NCBI RefSeq assembly: GCF_017875275.1
Contig: NZ_JAGGML010000001.1
Span: 2,172,501 to 2,236,500 of the forward strand
Source: Xanthobacter flavus
Lineage (GTDB): Bacteria > Pseudomonadota > Alphaproteobacteria > Rhizobiales > Xanthobacteraceae
DNA: 64,000 bases
Direction of reading: 5' to 3'
The first letter of the stretch is position 1. Every line of letters begins with the position of its first letter. The position numbers and the translations under genes were made by a program. The notes beneath the pieces were generated by a model that saw only the letters and a list, made by a program, of their open reading frames with translations, ran no database searches and was not told where the DNA came from. Below, in pieces: positions 8,448 to 17,103 of the stretch.

Positions 8448-9578
8448 ATGACCGATCGCATCCGCGAATTCCTGCGTACCCGGCGAGAGGATGGCCCCTG
8501 CGTGGTGGTGGACCTCGACGTGGTCCGTACCAACTATCTCTCGTTCGCCCGCGCGCTGCCGGACACCCGCGTGTTCTATGCCGTGAAGGCGAATCCCGAT
8601 GCCGCCATCCTGAAGGCGCTGGAGGAGCTCGGCTCCTCGTTCGACTGCGCCTCCACCGGCGAGATCGACATGGTGCTCGCCACCGGCGCGGGCGCCGACC
8701 GCATCTCCTTCGGCAACACCATCAAGAAGGAGCGCGACATCGAGCGCGCCTTCAAGCTGGGTGTGCGCCTGTTCGCGGTCGATTCCTACGAGGAAGTCGA
8801 GAAGATCGCCCGCGTCGCCCCCGGCGCCAAGGTGTTCTGCCGCATCCTCTGCGACGGTGCCGGCGCCGAATGGCCGCTGTCGCGCAAGTTCGGCTGCGAG
8901 CCGGAGATGGCGGCGGACGTGCTGGAGCACGCCCATCGCCTGGGCCTCGCCGCCTATGGCGTGTCTTTCCACGTGGGCTCGCAGCAGAAGAACGTGCACG
9001 CCTGGGACGGCGCGCTCGCTTCCGCCGCCGCGATCTTCCGCGCCTGCGCCGAGCGGGGCATCTCGCTGTCCATGGTCAATCTGGGCGGCGGCTTCCCCAC
9101 CCGCTATCTGCAGGAGGTGCCGGGCGCCATCTCCTACGGCGAGGCGATCTTCGCCTCCCTGCGCCGTCACTTCGGCAACGCGCTCCCGGAAACCATCATG
9201 GAGCCGGGCCGCGGCATGGTGGGCAATGCAGGCCTGATCGAGACCGAGGTCGTCCTCATCTCGAAGAAGTCCGAGCAGGACGCCATGCGCTGGGTCTATC
9301 TCGACATCGGCAAGTTCGGCGGCCTCGCCGAAACGATGGACGAGGCGATCCGCTACCCGCTGCGCACCCCGCGCGACGGCGACGACACCGCCCCCTGCGT
9401 GCTCGCCGGCCCGACCTGCGATTCGGCCGACGTGATGTATGAGAAGACCCCGGTCGAGCTGCCTCTGTCGCTCTCCATCGGCGACAAGATCATCATCGAG
9501 GCGTGCGGCGCCTACACAACCACCTATTCGGCGGTGGCATTCAACGGCTTCCCGCCGCTGAAGTCCTACGTGATCTGA
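8448..9578 (+). CDS. Ornithine (or lysine/ornithine) decarboxylase, type III fold
   Basis: This is a 376-residue PLP decarboxylase of the eukaryotic-type (alanine racemase-like) fold. It makes putrescine from ornithine; some relatives also take lysine. The PLP lysine is Lys47 in FYAVKANPD. The phosphate-binding LGGGFP and EPGRGMVG segments follow, and the substrate Cys is in GPTCDSADVMYE near the C-terminus. A GGGGAGG lies just before the ATG. Homospermidine synthase, which uses putrescine, is encoded nearby at 10906-12336. The long leader suggests feedback control by a polyamine or ornithine (inference). Confidence 0.93.
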   Translation: MTDRIREFLRTRREDGPCVVVDLDVVRTNYLSFARALPDTRVFYAVKANPDAAILKALEELGSSFDCASTGEIDMVLATGAGADRISFGNTIKKERDIERAFKLGVRLFAVDSYEEVEKIARVAPGAKVFCRILCDGAGAEWPLSRKFGCEPEMAADVLEHAHRLGLAAYGVSFHVGSQQKNVHAWDGALASAAAIFRACAERGISLSMVNLGGGFPTRYLQEVPGAISYGEAIFASLRRHFGNALPETIMEPGRGMVGNAGLIETEVVLISKKSEQDAMRWVYLDIGKFGGLAETMDEAIRYPLRTPRDGDDTAPCVLAGPTCDSADVMYEKTPVELPLSLSIGDKIIIEACGAYTTTYSAVAFNGFPPLKSYVI

Positions 9579-9836
9579 GGGCGGCTTCCGCCGCCGAAAG
9601 ATCCAAACTCCCGTGGCCCCCTGAGCGGAGCCACGCGGAGAACTGCCCGCGCGGCGCCCGAGCGTATTCCGCGACCCGGCCGCAGAAGGTCCCCCGGCAT
9701 CGGCTTCCCGCCGTCCGGGGCGTGAGGAGGGGATGTGTCCCCTCGTCTTCCGCACCCGTCCCTGAAGGCATTTCGCCTGGCTGTGATGCAGCCGGGACGG
9801 GCTTCTTCACCTCTCACGTTGGCGCAGGAGTTGCCG

Positions 9837-10391
9837 ATGACCGAGATCGTGCTTGAATCCGTGGAAGATGTGGCCCCCCGCGAGGCCCTTCTCGACCTCA
9901 CCATGGGCGAGGAGCGCAAGGCCAAGTCGTCCGAGCGTCTGCGCGAGGGCCGCCTGCCGGCGGAGGGCCTCGCCTTCTCCGCCCACGGCCCGGACGGCCG
10001 CCTGGCGGGCACCGTGCGCCTGTGGAACGTGACGGCGGGCCCCGCCCGTCCGGCGCTGCTGCTCGGCCCGCTCGCGGTCCATCCGTGGTTCCGCGCCCGC
10101 GGCCTCGGCGGCGACATGATGCGCGCCTCCATCGCGGCGGCGCGGGCCAAGGGCCATGGCGCCATCCTGCTGGTGGGCGACGCGGCCTATTACGAGCGCT
10201 TCGGCTTCTCGGCGGAGAAGACCGGGGAGCTGTGGATGCCCGGCGCCTATGACCGCAACCGCCTGCTGGCGCTGGAGCTGAAGACCGGCGCGCTGGACGG
10301 CGCCCGTGGCCTCATCAGCCCCACCGGCGCCCGCATCGCGCTGCCGTCGCTGGAAGAGCTTCTGGCGCCGGCGCTGCTGAAGACCGCCTGA
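9837..10391 (+). CDS. GNAT-family N-acetyltransferase
   Basis: This is a 184-residue acetyl-CoA-dependent acyltransferase. The core motif is LGPLAVHPWFRARGLGGDMMRASI, around residues 75-98, with the acetyl-CoA pyrophosphate loop R-x-x-G-x-G/A, followed by VGDAAYYERFGFSAEK, typical of the YhbS subgroup. The ATG follows GGCGCAGGAG. It lies 258 bases after the decarboxylase in the same direction and ends at a strong terminator, so it may share its transcript. An acetyl acceptor such as a polyamine is possible but not shown by sequence. Confidence 0.85.
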   Translation: MTEIVLESVEDVAPREALLDLTMGEERKAKSSERLREGRLPAEGLAFSAHGPDGRLAGTVRLWNVTAGPARPALLLGPLAVHPWFRARGLGGDMMRASIAAARAKGHGAILLVGDAAYYERFGFSAEKTGELWMPGAYDRNRLLALELKTGALDGARGLISPTGARIALPSLEELLAPALLKTA

Positions 10392-10406
10392 GCGTGTGAC
10401 GCAAAG

Positions 10407-10442
10407 AAAATCCCCGGCTCGATCCGTCGCGCCGGGGATTTT
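10407..10442. terminator. Bidirectional intrinsic terminator
   Basis: A perfect 12-bp stem, AAAATCCCCGGC at 10407-10418, pairs with its complement at 10431-10442 around a 12-base loop. T-runs lie on the outgoing side of both strands. It separates the acetyltransferase from the converging YjbR-like gene. Confidence 0.88.
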
Positions 10443-10464
10443 TGTTTCTGGGTCCGGATTTATG

Positions 10465-10803
10465 TCAGCCGCCCCGGCGCCGCTTCGGCTTGGGAGCCGC
10501 GAGGCGGTGCGCGGCCTGAAGCGCCGAGGCCAGCGTCGCCTCATCCACCACGGTGAGGTTGCAGCGGGTCGCGCCCATTCGTCCCCATCCGCCCGGCACC
10601 GGCGCGAAGGCTTCGGGCTCCTGCTCGCAATAGAAATCGCGCAGGTCGGGATCGAACATCAGGTTGAGATCGCGCCCGCCCGGCCCCAATGTCGCAAAGA
10701 TCTTGCGTGGCGTGCGGAAGGCCCTGCGGTCGACGTGCGGCGCCTCGCTCGCCTCAGGCAGAGCGAGGGCCATCTCCCGAACCCGCGCGGCATCGACCGC
10801 CAT
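10465..10803 (-). CDS. MmcQ/YjbR-family protein
   Basis: This is a 112-residue protein of the MmcQ/YjbR family, a small fold related to DNA-binding CyaY-like domains. Diagnostic parts are the N-terminal VREMALALPEASEAPHVDRRAFR and the central IFATLGPGGRDLNLMF. Members are often annotated as DNA-binding, but their function is not settled. The C-terminus is basic (APKPKRRRGG). It is followed by the terminator shared with the acetyltransferase. Confidence 0.8.
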   Translation of the reverse strand: MAVDAARVREMALALPEASEAPHVDRRAFRTPRKIFATLGPGGRDLNLMFDPDLRDFYCEQEPEAFAPVPGGWGRMGATRCNLTVVDEATLASALQAAHRLAAPKPKRRRGG

Positions 10804-10816
10804 CGAAGGTCTCCCT

Positions 10817-10868
10817 CAGAGCGCGATCCGATCACGTTGAACCAACGTGATCGGTGAATCGCCCTCTG
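10817..10868. repeat. Palindromic intergenic element
   Basis: The core is a perfect 11-bp stem, CCGATCACGTT (10828-10838) with its complement (10844-10854), around a five-base loop. An outer stem joins TCAGAG (10817-10822) to CTCTGA (10863-10868). No T-run follows. The form is that of dispersed palindromic repeats common in Rhizobiales intergenic DNA, although no second copy was noticed in this window. It lies between homospermidine synthase and the YjbR-like gene. Confidence 0.6.
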
Positions 10869-10905
10869 ACTCCAAAAAAGAGAGCACGGGAGACCTTCGC
10901 AGGCC

Positions 10906-12336
10906 TCACCGCACGATGATGTTCTTGAACTGCCACGGGTCCTCGAGGTCGAGATCCTCGGGGAACAGCTTCTGCCGGCCGGTGAGGGGCGTCCAGTCCG
11001 TGTAGGTGCCGATCATCGGGCCGAGATAGGGCGTCTGCACTTCGAGGCAGCGGCGGAAGTCCATTTCGTCCGCCTCGACGATGCCCGCCTCGGGGTTCTC
11101 CAGCGCCCACACCATGCCCGCGAGCACGGCGGAGGTCACCTGCATGCCGGTGGCGTTCTGGTAGGGAGCAAGCTCGCGTGTCTCCTCGATGGAGAGCTGG
11201 GAGCCGAACCAGTAGGCGTTCTTGGCGTGGCCGTAGAGCAGCACGCCCAGCTCGTCGATGCCGTCCACGATCTCGTGCTCGTCGAGGATCTTCCAGCTCT
11301 CCTGGAAGTGCCCGCCGTTGCCGAACATCTCGTGCAGCGACAGCACCGCGTCGTTGCAGGGATGATAGGCGTAGTGGCAGGTCGGGCGGTAGACCACCGC
11401 GTCCCCGTCGCGCACCGTGAGGTAGTCGGCGATGGAAATGGCCTCGTTGTGGGTGACGAGGAAGCCGTACTGGGCCTGCGGCGTCGGCGTCCACGAGCGC
11501 ACGCGGGTGGCCGCTCCGGGGGAGAGGAGATAGATGGCCGCGCCGCAGCCGGCCTCGTGGGTGCGGCCGTCCGGCGGCAGGCTCTTTTCGTGCGTGCCCC
11601 AGCCCAGCTCGGCGGGCTGCAGGCCTTCGGAAACGAAGCCCTCCACCGACCAGGTGTTCCAGAACTGGCCCATCACCTTGGGCTCGCGGGCGCGCTGGGT
11701 GTCGCGCTCGGCGATGTGGATGCCCTTGATGCCGAGGCTGCGGGCGAACTGCGCCCACTCCTCGCGGGTGGTCGGCTCTGGCCGGTCGAGACCGGTGTCG
11801 GCGGCTATGTTGAGCATCGCCTGCTTCACGAACCAGGACACCATGCCTGGATTGGCGCCGCAGGTGGACACGGCGGTGGTGCCGCCCGGATTGCGGCGGC
11901 GGGCGGCGAGCAGGCTCTCGCGCAGCGCATAATTGGTGCGCGCGGCGGTGGGCATGTCCTCGTCGAAATAGAAGCCCTTCCAGGGCTCCACCACGGTGTC
12001 GATGTAGAGCGCGCCGATCTCGCGGCACAGCTCCATGACCGCCACCGAGGACACGTCCACCGAGAGATTGACGCAGAAGCCCTGACCGGGGCCGTTGGTC
12101 AGCAGCGGGGTGAGCAGGTCGCGGTAGTTCTCGGCGGTGACTTCGGACTGGACGAAGCGGATGCCCCGGGAATCGAGCAGCTTGCGGTGGTCCGCCACCG
12201 GATCGATCACCACCATGCGCTCGCGGTCGAAATCGAAATGGCGCTCGATCAGCGGCAGGCAGCCCCTGCCGATGGAGCCAAATCCGATCATCACGATGGG
12301 GCCGTCGATCTTCGCGTGGACCGGCCAGTCGCTCAT
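10906..12336 (-). CDS. hss: Homospermidine synthase
   Basis: This is a 476-residue NAD-dependent enzyme that makes sym-homospermidine from putrescine, the main long polyamine of many rhizobia and relatives. The Rossmann start IVMIGFGSIGRG is at residues 14-25, and the conserved segments GGTTAVSTCGANPGMVSWFVKQA and EAGCGAAIYL are present. The ATG of MSDWPVHAKI follows a GAGGAG. The open frame continues upstream without support. It shares a neighbourhood with the putrescine-forming decarboxylase at 8448, forming a polyamine module although the two genes converge. Confidence 0.95.
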   Translation of the reverse strand: MSDWPVHAKIDGPIVMIGFGSIGRGCLPLIERHFDFDRERMVVIDPVADHRKLLDSRGIRFVQSEVTAENYRDLLTPLLTNGPGQGFCVNLSVDVSSVAVMELCREIGALYIDTVVEPWKGFYFDEDMPTAARTNYALRESLLAARRRNPGGTTAVSTCGANPGMVSWFVKQAMLNIAADTGLDRPEPTTREEWAQFARSLGIKGIHIAERDTQRAREPKVMGQFWNTWSVEGFVSEGLQPAELGWGTHEKSLPPDGRTHEAGCGAAIYLLSPGAATRVRSWTPTPQAQYGFLVTHNEAISIADYLTVRDGDAVVYRPTCHYAYHPCNDAVLSLHEMFGNGGHFQESWKILDEHEIVDGIDELGVLLYGHAKNAYWFGSQLSIEETRELAPYQNATGMQVTSAVLAGMVWALENPEAGIVEADEMDFRRCLEVQTPYLGPMIGTYTDWTPLTGRQKLFPEDLDLEDPWQFKNIIVR

Positions 12337-12578
12337 GGTGAAACACTCCTCGGGGTGGCGGCGCCGACCTGTCGGGGCGCCGCGAAAGTCACAGGACGCG
12401 CGAAAGCGGGGAACCCCCTGGCATCCGCGCGGCGTGAAAACGATGCCGCGCAAGGGCACGGCGTGGGTGTAAGCGCCGCGCGCAGGCGCGGGCGGGCGCA
12501 CCATGGGAAAAGCGCGGCCCGGCGTCAACCGAAGAGCTTGAGCAAAGCCGGCAAACCAAGCAGCGGCGGGGATTTGGT

Positions 12579-13823
12579 TCAGCGCCGGGTCGCGACTTTC
12601 ACCGGCATGGCATCGACACGGAAGAGCGCGGGAAAGAGCCGGGTCCACAGCGCCACCACGATCAGCGTGCCGACGCCGCCCGCCACCCCGGCGCCCACCG
12701 CGCCGATGAGCGCGGCGACCATGCCGGATTCGAATTCGCCGAGCTGGTTGGAGGTGCCGACGAACAGGGAATTCACCGCGCTGACCCGCCCGCGCATCTC
12801 GTCCGGCGTGGAGAGCTGCACGAGGGAGGAGCGGATGACGACGCTCACATTGTCCGCCGCGCCGAGCACGAACAGCGCGCCCAGCGACAAAAGGAAGCTG
12901 GAGGAGAGCGCGAACACCACCGTCGCCAGCCCGAACACCGCCACGGCGGCGAACATGACGGCCCCGACCCGCCGCGTGGGCGGTCGGCGCACCAGCACGA
13001 TGGACATGAGCACCGCCCCCACCGCCGGCGCGGCGCGCAGGGCGCCGAGGCCCTGCGTTCCCACATGCAGGATCTCGGCGGCATAGATGGGCAGCAGCGC
13101 GGTGACGCCGCCCAGCAGCACCGCGAACAGATCGAGGGAGATGGAGCCCAGCACCACCGGGCTGCGGCGGATGAAGGCGAGGCCGGAGAGCAGCGTCTCA
13201 AGCGTCATCGCGCTGCGCGGCCCGGGCGCATGGACATGGCGGATGAAGGCCATGGCGCCGGCGGCCACCGCGTAGCAGATGGCCGCCAGCGTCAGGGGCA
13301 CCGCCGGGCCGAAGATATAGGCGAAGCCGCCCACGGCGGGGCCGGCGATGGTCGCCATCTGCATGGCGGAGGAGGCCACCGCCAGCGCGCGCGGCAGCAT
13401 TTCGCCCGGCACGAGGCGCGGCAGCAGCGCCGCCATGGTCGGCGCCTCGAACGCGCGGCAGGCGCCGATGGTGACGACGGCGGCATAGATCGGCAGGAGA
13501 CCGGCATGGCCCGCGCCTTCCGCAAGGGCGAGGGCCCCCACGGTGAGCGCCGACAGCGTCTGGCAGGCGAGCACGATGCGGCGGCGATCGAAGGTGTCGG
13601 CCGCGTGCCCCACCAGCAGGGTGAGGAACAGGATGGGCAGGAATTGCGCGAGCCCCACGAGGCCGAGGGCGGCGGCGCTGCCGGTGAGGCTGTAGACCAG
13701 CCAGCCGACCACCACTCCCAGCATCTGGAAGGCCAGCGCCGATGCGACCCGGCTGATCCAGAACAGGATGAAGGCGGGATGCTCCCGCAGCCGCATCCCG
13801 GCGGGGGGTGCGCTCGCGGTCAC
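12579..13823 (-). CDS. MFS transporter (EntS-like)
   Basis: This is a 414-residue major facilitator protein with about 12 membrane helices. The motif A-like loop GHAADTFDRRRIV lies between helices 2 and 3, and a second segment, STPDEMRGRVSAVNSLFVG, lies in the C-terminal half; both are typical of the EntS/YfmO-like drug or siderophore exporter group. It stands alone between homospermidine synthase and PHB depolymerase. The exported compound is unknown. Confidence 0.87.
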   Translation of the reverse strand: MTASAPPAGMRLREHPAFILFWISRVASALAFQMLGVVVGWLVYSLTGSAAALGLVGLAQFLPILFLTLLVGHAADTFDRRRIVLACQTLSALTVGALALAEGAGHAGLLPIYAAVVTIGACRAFEAPTMAALLPRLVPGEMLPRALAVASSAMQMATIAGPAVGGFAYIFGPAVPLTLAAICYAVAAGAMAFIRHVHAPGPRSAMTLETLLSGLAFIRRSPVVLGSISLDLFAVLLGGVTALLPIYAAEILHVGTQGLGALRAAPAVGAVLMSIVLVRRPPTRRVGAVMFAAVAVFGLATVVFALSSSFLLSLGALFVLGAADNVSVVIRSSLVQLSTPDEMRGRVSAVNSLFVGTSNQLGEFESGMVAALIGAVGAGVAGGVGTLIVVALWTRLFPALFRVDAMPVKVATRR

Positions 13824-14005
13824 GACGGCGGCAGAGGTTGGGACGAGGGTCGGGGCGAGGTCTCGCGAAAGGTCACGGGGCAGGTCCGCGCGGTGGCACG
13901 TCCGCGCGCCGGACGATGCTTGATCCCTGCCCGCGTACCGCCCCAGGCGAGGGTTGGCAACTCCTGCCCCTGCGTCCGCTCACGCGGGGTTCAGATGCGC
14001 GCCGT

Positions 14006-15223
14006 TCAGTCGCTCGCCAGGATGTGGTTCTGGACGATGGGATAGACCTGGCTTGCCCATTTGCGGCCCGAGAAGACGCCGTAATGGCCGACGCCGGCCT
14101 GCATGTGGTGGCGCTTCTTGTGCGGGCGCAGAGCGGAGCAGATGTCCTGCGCCGCCATGGTCTGGCCGATGGAGCAGATGTCGTCCCGCTCGCCTTCCAC
14201 GGTGAGCAGCGCCGTCTTGCGGATGGCGCGGAAATCGATGGGCCGGCCGCGATAGGTCAGTTCGCCCTTGGGCAGACGGTATTCCTGGAACACGTAGCGC
14301 ACGGTCTCCAGATAGAATTCGGCGGCGAGATCGAGCACCGCGAAATATTCGTCGTAGAAGGCCTTGGTGGTCTCGGCCTTCTCCTCGTCGCCCTCGGCGA
14401 GGGCGTTGTAGAGATCGAGGTGCGCCTTGATGTGCCGCGTGAGGTTCATGTTCACGAAGGCGGTGAGCTGCATGAAGCCGGGATAGACCCGGCGCCCGGA
14501 CCCCGCGAAGCCTTTCGGCACGGTCGAGATCAGGTTCTTCTCGAACCACGCGATGGGCTTGGAGGTGGCGAGCTCGTTCACCTTGGTGGGGTTGATGCGA
14601 CAGTCGATGGGGCCGGCCATGAGCGTCATGGAGGCCGGCACGGCCGGGTTCTTCTCCTGCGCCATCACCGCTGCGGCCACGAGGGATTGCACGCACGGCT
14701 GGCACACCGCCACCAGATGGGCGCCGGGGCCCATGATCTCCAGGAAGCGGATGACGTGCTCGACGTAATCGTCGAAGCCGAACGGACCCGCCGAGAGGGG
14801 CACCTCGCGGGCATTGTGCCAGTCCGTGATGTAGACGTCATGGTCCGGCAGCATCGTCTTCACGGTGTTGACGAGCAGCGTCGCGAAATGACCCGACAGG
14901 GGCGCGACCACGAGGACGCGGGGCTGTGGCACCTCCACGTCCTTCTTGAAGCGCAACAGGGTGCCGAAGGGCAGGACGGCGGTGTTCTCCTCCGTCACCT
15001 GGACTTCGCGATTTCCGACTTCAACCGTTTTGATGCCGAAAGACGGCCGGCCATGGGAGAGGGCGGCGCGCTCGACCAGCTCGTAGGCGGCCGCGAGCTG
15101 GCGGAAGCCGAGATGGCCGTAGCCGTTGACGAGGGGGCCGTTGAGGGTCTGCCGCGCGAGGCTGGCGAAGAACCTCATCGGGCTCATGAGGTCGGCCTGG
15201 GCCTGATAGGCGGAGTACATCAT
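14006..15223 (-). CDS. phaZ: Intracellular polyhydroxybutyrate depolymerase (Cys type)
   Basis: This is a 405-residue alpha/beta hydrolase that degrades stored PHB granules. The nucleophile is a cysteine in the lipase-box-like VAVCQPC (Cys174), as in the Ralstonia intracellular enzymes. The later VEGERDDI and AGVGHYGVFSG carry the acidic and His residues. The frame is open to 15454, but the start MMYSAYQAQADLM at 15223 matches the family N-terminus. The extra upstream 77 codons have atypical, Cys-rich composition. Acetoacetate decarboxylase and a patatin-like protein nearby fit PHB use. Confidence 0.9.
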   Translation of the reverse strand: MMYSAYQAQADLMSPMRFFASLARQTLNGPLVNGYGHLGFRQLAAAYELVERAALSHGRPSFGIKTVEVGNREVQVTEENTAVLPFGTLLRFKKDVEVPQPRVLVVAPLSGHFATLLVNTVKTMLPDHDVYITDWHNAREVPLSAGPFGFDDYVEHVIRFLEIMGPGAHLVAVCQPCVQSLVAAAVMAQEKNPAVPASMTLMAGPIDCRINPTKVNELATSKPIAWFEKNLISTVPKGFAGSGRRVYPGFMQLTAFVNMNLTRHIKAHLDLYNALAEGDEEKAETTKAFYDEYFAVLDLAAEFYLETVRYVFQEYRLPKGELTYRGRPIDFRAIRKTALLTVEGERDDICSIGQTMAAQDICSALRPHKKRHHMQAGVGHYGVFSGRKWASQVYPIVQNHILASD

Positions 15224-15616
15224 GGCAGCGAACGCCGAACCGTCCGGCACCACGGTGCCAGAGGAATGAACCTGGAAGAAGTCTGCAGCATGATGCCGAA
15301 AGGTCCTTCTGCTCCGCGTCCCCCACGCCCGGCCCCCGACGGCCGGCGGAAGCATTAAGTAGTTGTCGCAGGCCCAGCTTTCCGCTTTGCAGCAAGCCTG
15401 AACGGATGTACCTGTTAAGTTGATATTGGAGCTATGCGTGGTGCATTGCAACACGCATCCTTAGCAATAGGGCCGACGGCCGAGCGACCGCGCCGGATGG
15501 CCCCACCAAAATCGAAGCCGCCGGCTGCGCCAGAACAGACACGGGCGGTCAGAAACAGGCGAAAGTCGAGGGGAACGGTCAGGTCAGGGATCGCAAATCC
15601 GAGGCACGGGACAGGC
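15224..15616. other. Divergent regulatory region phaZ / GST-like gene
   Basis: These 393 bases contain no gene I can support. The phaZ reading frame extends through part of them but looks non-coding. An inverted repeat, ATGCGTG (15434-15440) and CACGCAT (15452-15458), encloses TGCATTGCA. Another TTTGCAGCAAG motif is at about 15383. Such TGC/GCA-rich motifs recall operators of the PHB regulator PhaR, which is a weak inference. Confidence 0.4.
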
Positions 15617-16267
15617 ATGGCGACGCTCACCATCTCCAGCAAGAACTACTCCTCCTGGTCCATGCGCGGCTGGCTGCTGTGCAAGATGGCCGGCCTCTCC
15701 TTCGAGGAGGAGCGGGTGCCGACCGACGATCCCGACGCCAAGGCGGAGCTGCTTCTGCTGTCGCCGTCCTTCCTCGTGCCGCGGCTGGTGCATGAGGACG
15801 TGACGGTGTGGGACACGCTGGCCATCGCCGCCTTCCTCAACGAGGTCTTCCCCGAGGCCGGCCTTCTGCCGGCCGACCGCGCGGTGCGCGCCCACTGCCT
15901 CTCCATCTCCGGCGAGATGCACTCGGGCTTCGCCAACATGCGTTCGGCGCTGCCGATGAACATCAAGGCGCACTATCCGGGCTTCAAGGTCTGGGCCGGC
16001 GCACAGGCGGACATCGAGCGCATCGCCGCCATCTGGCGGGGCTGCCTCACTGCCCACGGCGGGCCGTTCCTGATGGGCGCGACACCGACGCTGGCCGACG
16101 CCATGTACGCCCCCGTCTGCTCCCGCTTCACCACCTACGACGTGAAGCTCGATCCCCAGTGCGAGGCCTACCGCACCCGCATCATGGCGCTGCCGCTGGT
16201 CCAGGAATGGATCGAGGGTGCGCTGTCCGAGCCCGAGGAGCTGGAAGAGCTGGACGCCGAGTTCTGA
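15617..16267 (+). CDS. Glutathione S-transferase-family protein
   Basis: This is a 216-residue protein with a thioredoxin-like N-terminal domain (MATLTISSKNYSSWSMRGWL, where the Ser cluster would be the active site; the cis-Pro is in SFLVPRLVHE) and an all-helical C-terminal domain from about residue 85. The C-terminus is acidic. The ATG is preceded by GGCACGGGACAGGC and gives a clean GST start. The open frame upstream has no signal of coding. Substrate is unknown; it may be co-transcribed with the TauE/SafE gene 19 bases downstream. Confidence 0.85.
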   Translation: MATLTISSKNYSSWSMRGWLLCKMAGLSFEEERVPTDDPDAKAELLLLSPSFLVPRLVHEDVTVWDTLAIAAFLNEVFPEAGLLPADRAVRAHCLSISGEMHSGFANMRSALPMNIKAHYPGFKVWAGAQADIERIAAIWRGCLTAHGGPFLMGATPTLADAMYAPVCSRFTTYDVKLDPQCEAYRTRIMALPLVQEWIEGALSEPEELEELDAEF

Positions 16268-16286
16268 TGCTTTCGGACCTCTTCCG

Positions 16287-17075
16287 GTGATCGAAACGGC
16301 GACGGCCGCCGCCGCGTCCGTGAATCTTGGCCTGATCGCAATCGGCTTTGCCGTGCTCGTGCTGGCGGGCATGGTGAAGGGCGTGATCGGCATGGGCCTG
16401 CCGACGGTCGGCATCGGCCTGCTCAGCGTGGTCCTCGCCCCGCCCGAGGCGGCGGCCCTGCTGATCCTCCCCTCCACGGTCACCAATTTCTGGCAATACT
16501 TCACCGGGCCGAACGTGCTCGGCATCGCCCGGCGATTCGGCTGGATGATGGCGATGGTCGCCGCCGGCACGCTCACCGGAGGCCTGCTGCTCGGTGGCCT
16601 CGCCTCGCCCGCCGCGCAGCCGGCGCTCGGGGCGACGCTGCTGGCCTATGGCCTGCTCGGCCTGTCCTCGGTGCAGCTGAAGGTGCCGGCGCGGCACGAG
16701 CCGTGGCTGTCACCGCTCATGGGTTTTCTGACCGGCCTCGTCACTGGCACCACCGGCGTCTCGGTCATGCCCTCGGCGCCCTATCTGCAGTCGCTGGGGC
16801 TGGCGCGAGACGATCTGGTGCAGGCCCTCGGCCTCACCTTCATCGTCTCCACGGCGGCGCTGGCGGTGGTCCTGTTCCATCCGGGGGACGGCGGCGGGCC
16901 GATGGCCGATCCGGCCACCGCGCTCGCCTCGGCGGCCGCGCTGCTGCCGGCCTTCATCGGCATGCATCTCGGCACCTTGGTGCGCCGGGCGGCCTCGCCG
17001 CAGATGTTCCGGCGCATCTTCTTCTCGGGCCTCGGCCTGCTCGGCGTCTACATGCTGGCGCGCGGCCTCATCTGA
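16287..17075 (+). CDS. TauE/SafE-family membrane carrier
   Basis: This is a 262-residue membrane protein with seven or eight hydrophobic helices and the two TauE/SafE repeats: VLAGMVKGVIGMGLPTVGIG in the first half and GFLTGLVTGTTGVSVMPSAPYLQSLGL in the second. Family members are proposed sulfite, sulfonate or organosulfur carriers. The best start is the GTG at 16287, 19 bases after the GST-like gene. An ATG at 16218 would overlap that gene by 50 bases. Direction of transport is not evident. Confidence 0.82.
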   Translation: MIETATAAAASVNLGLIAIGFAVLVLAGMVKGVIGMGLPTVGIGLLSVVLAPPEAAALLILPSTVTNFWQYFTGPNVLGIARRFGWMMAMVAAGTLTGGLLLGGLASPAAQPALGATLLAYGLLGLSSVQLKVPARHEPWLSPLMGFLTGLVTGTTGVSVMPSAPYLQSLGLARDDLVQALGLTFIVSTAALAVVLFHPGDGGGPMADPATALASAAALLPAFIGMHLGTLVRRAASPQMFRRIFFSGLGLLGVYMLARGLI

Positions 17076-17103
17076 GCCGGCCGCCGCCTACAGCCCCCGC
17101 CTC

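Noticed and set aside
14006-15454. A longer phaZ protein starting at 15454
   Set aside because: The extra 77 residues are Cys-rich and unlike the family; MMYSAYQAQ at 15223 is the normal start.
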